Below are positions 62,411 through 64,000 of a stretch of 64,000 nt of DNA, piece after piece. Under the pieces are notes generated by a model. It was not told the DNA's origin. It worked only from the letters and a program-made list of their open reading frames with translations, and made no database searches. Both the position numbers and the translations under genes were made by a program. Location: assembly GCF_005938085.1 (NCBI RefSeq), contig NZ_SMZK01000001.1, forward strand, positions 1,488,001-1,552,000. The letters are read 5' to 3'. The stretch is from Haloterrigena sp. H1 (lineage in GTDB: Archaea; Halobacteriota; Halobacteria; Halobacteriales; Natrialbaceae). Each line of letters begins with the position of its first letter. Position 1 is the stretch's first letter.

Positions 62411-64000
62411 ATGGTGTCCAGCCACAATCTCTCGGACTACGAGACTGAACGGGAGCAGTTCTCGTGGGACGATATCTACGCGGAGGCGGATTGGGACGCA
62501 CCGGCGGAACTGAACATCGGACACGAGGTCGCCGATCGGCATGCTACCGAGCGTGAGTCGGTCGCACTCTATCAGGTCGACACCGATGGCGAGCTCACGA
62601 AGCTAACGTTCTGGGAGTTGGCCGACCGCTCGAGCCAGTTCGCGAACGTCCTTGAGCAGTTGGGCGTCGAGCAGGGCGACCGCGTGTTCTCGTATATGCC
62701 ACGGATTCCGGAACACTACGTGGCGCTGGTCGGCACGCTCAAACGGGGTGCTGTCTGGGGAAGCGTCAACGAACGCTTCGGGCCGGACGGCATCTCTTAC
62801 CGTCTCGACGACTGCGACGCGAAAGTCCTCGTGACGACGAGCGACAACCGTGAGACGGTTGCGAAGGCACTGGAGGACGCGCCGACAGTCGAACACGTCA
62901 TCACCGTCGACCGTGGCGACGGCGCACCCGCCGACGACGTGGTGTTCAATACGGCCCTCGACGGCGCGAGCACCGACTACGACGCTGCTGAGACCGGCGG
63001 CGAAGACAACGCCTTGCTCTACTACACCTCGGGGACGACCGGGCTGGCGAAAGGCGTCCTCCACAAACAGCGCTGGGTCGCCGGCGTCGCGGCGACCCAG
63101 AAGTACGCCGTCGACCTCCAGCCCGGCGACCTCTACTGGAGCACGGGCGACCTGGGCTGGCTGACTGGCGCGATCAATACCCTCGGGGCCTGGTTCTGGG
63201 GGACCTCGCTGTTCACCTACGAGGGCGAATTCGACCCGGAGGAGTGGGCCGATCTGCTCGACGAATACCCGATCACCGTGCTGTTCTCGGTCCCGACGGC
63301 CTACCGGATGCTCCGGGAGAACGAGGAGGTCCTGGCGGACGTCGACCTCGACCTGCGTCACGCGCTCTCGATCGGCGAGCCGCTGTCGGCAGGTGTCGTC
63401 GAGTGGGGCGAGGACGAACTCGGCGTCACCATCCTCGACACGTACGGCCAGACGGAGACGGGCAACATGATCATCAACAACTACCCGACGATGGAGCTCC
63501 GGCCCGGTTCGATGGGCAAACCGCTGCCGGGCATCGAGGCCGACATCGTCGACCCCGAAACGGGCGAAGTACTCGAGCCCGGCGAGACCGGCGAGATCGC
63601 CGAGCGCGGGGACTACCCCTGCTTCTTCGCCGAGTACTGGAACAAACCGGAAAAGACCGCCTCGTGTTTCGTCGACGGTCCCGACGGCGAGTGGTACCTC
63701 TCGGGTGACCTCGCACACAAGGACGAGGACGGCTACTTCTGGTTCGAAGGGCGGGCCGACGACGTCATCCTCTCGTCGGGCTACCGGATCGGCCCGTTCG
63801 AGGTCGAGAGTTCGCTGGGCGAACACGAGGCCGTCGCCGAGGCCGCCGTCGTCCCCAAACCGCACTCGGAGCGAGGCAACATCGTGAAAGCCTACATCGT
63901 GCCAAGCGAGAGCGCGACGCCCTCCGAGGACCTCAAGGAGAACATCAAAACTCACGTCAAAGAGGAGCTATCGGCCCACGAATACCCGCGCGAACTCGAG
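62411..64000 (+). CDS. AMP-forming acyl-CoA (acetyl-CoA-type) synthetase, 3' end beyond the window
   Basis: 530 codons are visible from ATG 62411 (MVSSHNLSDYETEREQFSWDDIYAEADW...), open to the window edge. Adenylation motifs: LLYYTSGTTGLAKGVLHKQRW (P-loop), DTYGQTETGNMIIN, WYLSGDLAHKDEDGYFWFEGRADDVILSSGYRIGPFEVES. The enzyme activates acetate or another short/medium carboxylate to its CoA thioester. Whole length is probably about 570-650 residues. Confidence 0.95.
   Translation, partial: MVSSHNLSDYETEREQFSWDDIYAEADWDAPAELNIGHEVADRHATERESVALYQVDTDGELTKLTFWELADRSSQFANVLEQLGVEQGDRVFSYMPRIPEHYVALVGTLKRGAVWGSVNERFGPDGISYRLDDCDAKVLVTTSDNRETVAKALEDAPTVEHVITVDRGDGAPADDVVFNTALDGASTDYDAAETGGEDNALLYYTSGTTGLAKGVLHKQRWVAGVAATQKYAVDLQPGDLYWSTGDLGWLTGAINTLGAWFWGTSLFTYEGEFDPEEWADLLDEYPITVLFSVPTAYRMLRENEEVLADVDLDLRHALSIGEPLSAGVVEWGEDELGVTILDTYGQTETGNMIINNYPTMELRPGSMGKPLPGIEADIVDPETGEVLEPGETGEIAERGDYPCFFAEYWNKPEKTASCFVDGPDGEWYLSGDLAHKDEDGYFWFEGRADDVILSSGYRIGPFEVESSLGEHEAVAEAAVVPKPHSERGNIVKAYIVPSESATPSEDLKENIKTHVKEELSAHEYPRELE

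Overview
The window is chromosomal DNA from an extremely halophilic archaeon (class Halobacteria), probably of the Natrinema/Haloterrigena type. The evidence is a GC-rich sequence with very frequent CTCGAG, strongly acidic predicted proteins, TATA boxes about 25-30 bases before many start codons (leaderless or nearly leaderless mRNAs), Tat signal peptides, and haloarchaea-specific families: RdfA, archaeal SMC-related protein, HalOD1, DUF7344, DUF7512, DUF7521 and bacterio-opsin-activator-type HTH regulators. The only RNA gene I can support is a tRNA-Ser(CGA). I see no rRNA, CRISPR array, transposase or integrase.

Layout. 0-9.8 kb: a partial zinc-ribbon gene, a Gfo/Idh/MocA oxidoreductase, a gene-poor and partly AT-rich stretch, malic enzyme (maeB), the cell-shape pair rdfA plus an SMC-like ATPase, two membrane proteins and a CBS-domain protein. 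10-13 kb: cytochrome bd oxidase (cydAB) with a third, translationally coupled small membrane gene. 13.6-15.3 kb: divergent tusA and rhodanese/metallo-beta-lactamase (MBL) genes. 16-23.5 kb: tRNA-Ser, PEP carboxylase, a nucleotide-sugar epimerase, MaoC, the thioredoxin system (trxA-trxB) and a methyltransferase. 23.7-28.9 kb: a large membrane protein of heme-copper-oxidase-like look with a divergent regulator, a DUF302 pseudogene, a secreted DsbA-like protein and two cysteine-motif membrane proteins. 29-43.5 kb: a sulfur island. It holds two TSUP sulfite/anion exporters, a DUF7512 micro-gene, a universal stress protein, a stand-alone E2-type acyltransferase, a PiT-type transporter, two YeeE/YedE half-transporters, a second rhodanese-MBL/tusA pair, DsrE-like protein, a class V aminotransferase, a DUF2892 protein and a CoA-disulfide-reductase-like enzyme. 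43.6-54.4 kb: a lipoprotein, general metabolic enzymes, a secreted HECGH putative metalloprotease, TrkH, a ThDP enzyme and a UbiA-type prenyltransferase. 54.4-58.5 kb: a second thioredoxin, a second copy of the sulfur-island HTH regulator, a methyltransferase and a TrxB-like flavoprotein. 58.7-64 kb: an operon with two UbiD-like proteins, then an acyl-CoA synthetase that runs off the end.

How it fits together. The unifying theme is sulfane sulfur, persulfide and dithiol chemistry: import or export of small sulfur anions (YeeE/YedE, TSUP, PiT-like), sulfur relay (TusA, DsrE, rhodanese), persulfide oxidation (MBL domain), and reduction of disulfides (two Trx, TrxB, a TrxB-like protein, CoA-disulfide reductase, DsbA-like). 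Several of these promoters share a short palindrome, TATTG-N2-CAATA (or N11), just upstream of or around the TATA/start region. I propose a regulon, possibly controlled by the two paralogous 136-residue HTH proteins. The tusA/MBL pair is present twice in inverted orientation with near-identical coding sequence.

The second notable structure is a family of about 80-bp nested palindromes with ATACGG...CCGTAT ends (six paired copies plus one half). Most sit within a few bases of a stop codon, and one probably forms the whole 5' leader of a gene. All function assignments are from reading the translated sequence; no database search was possible.
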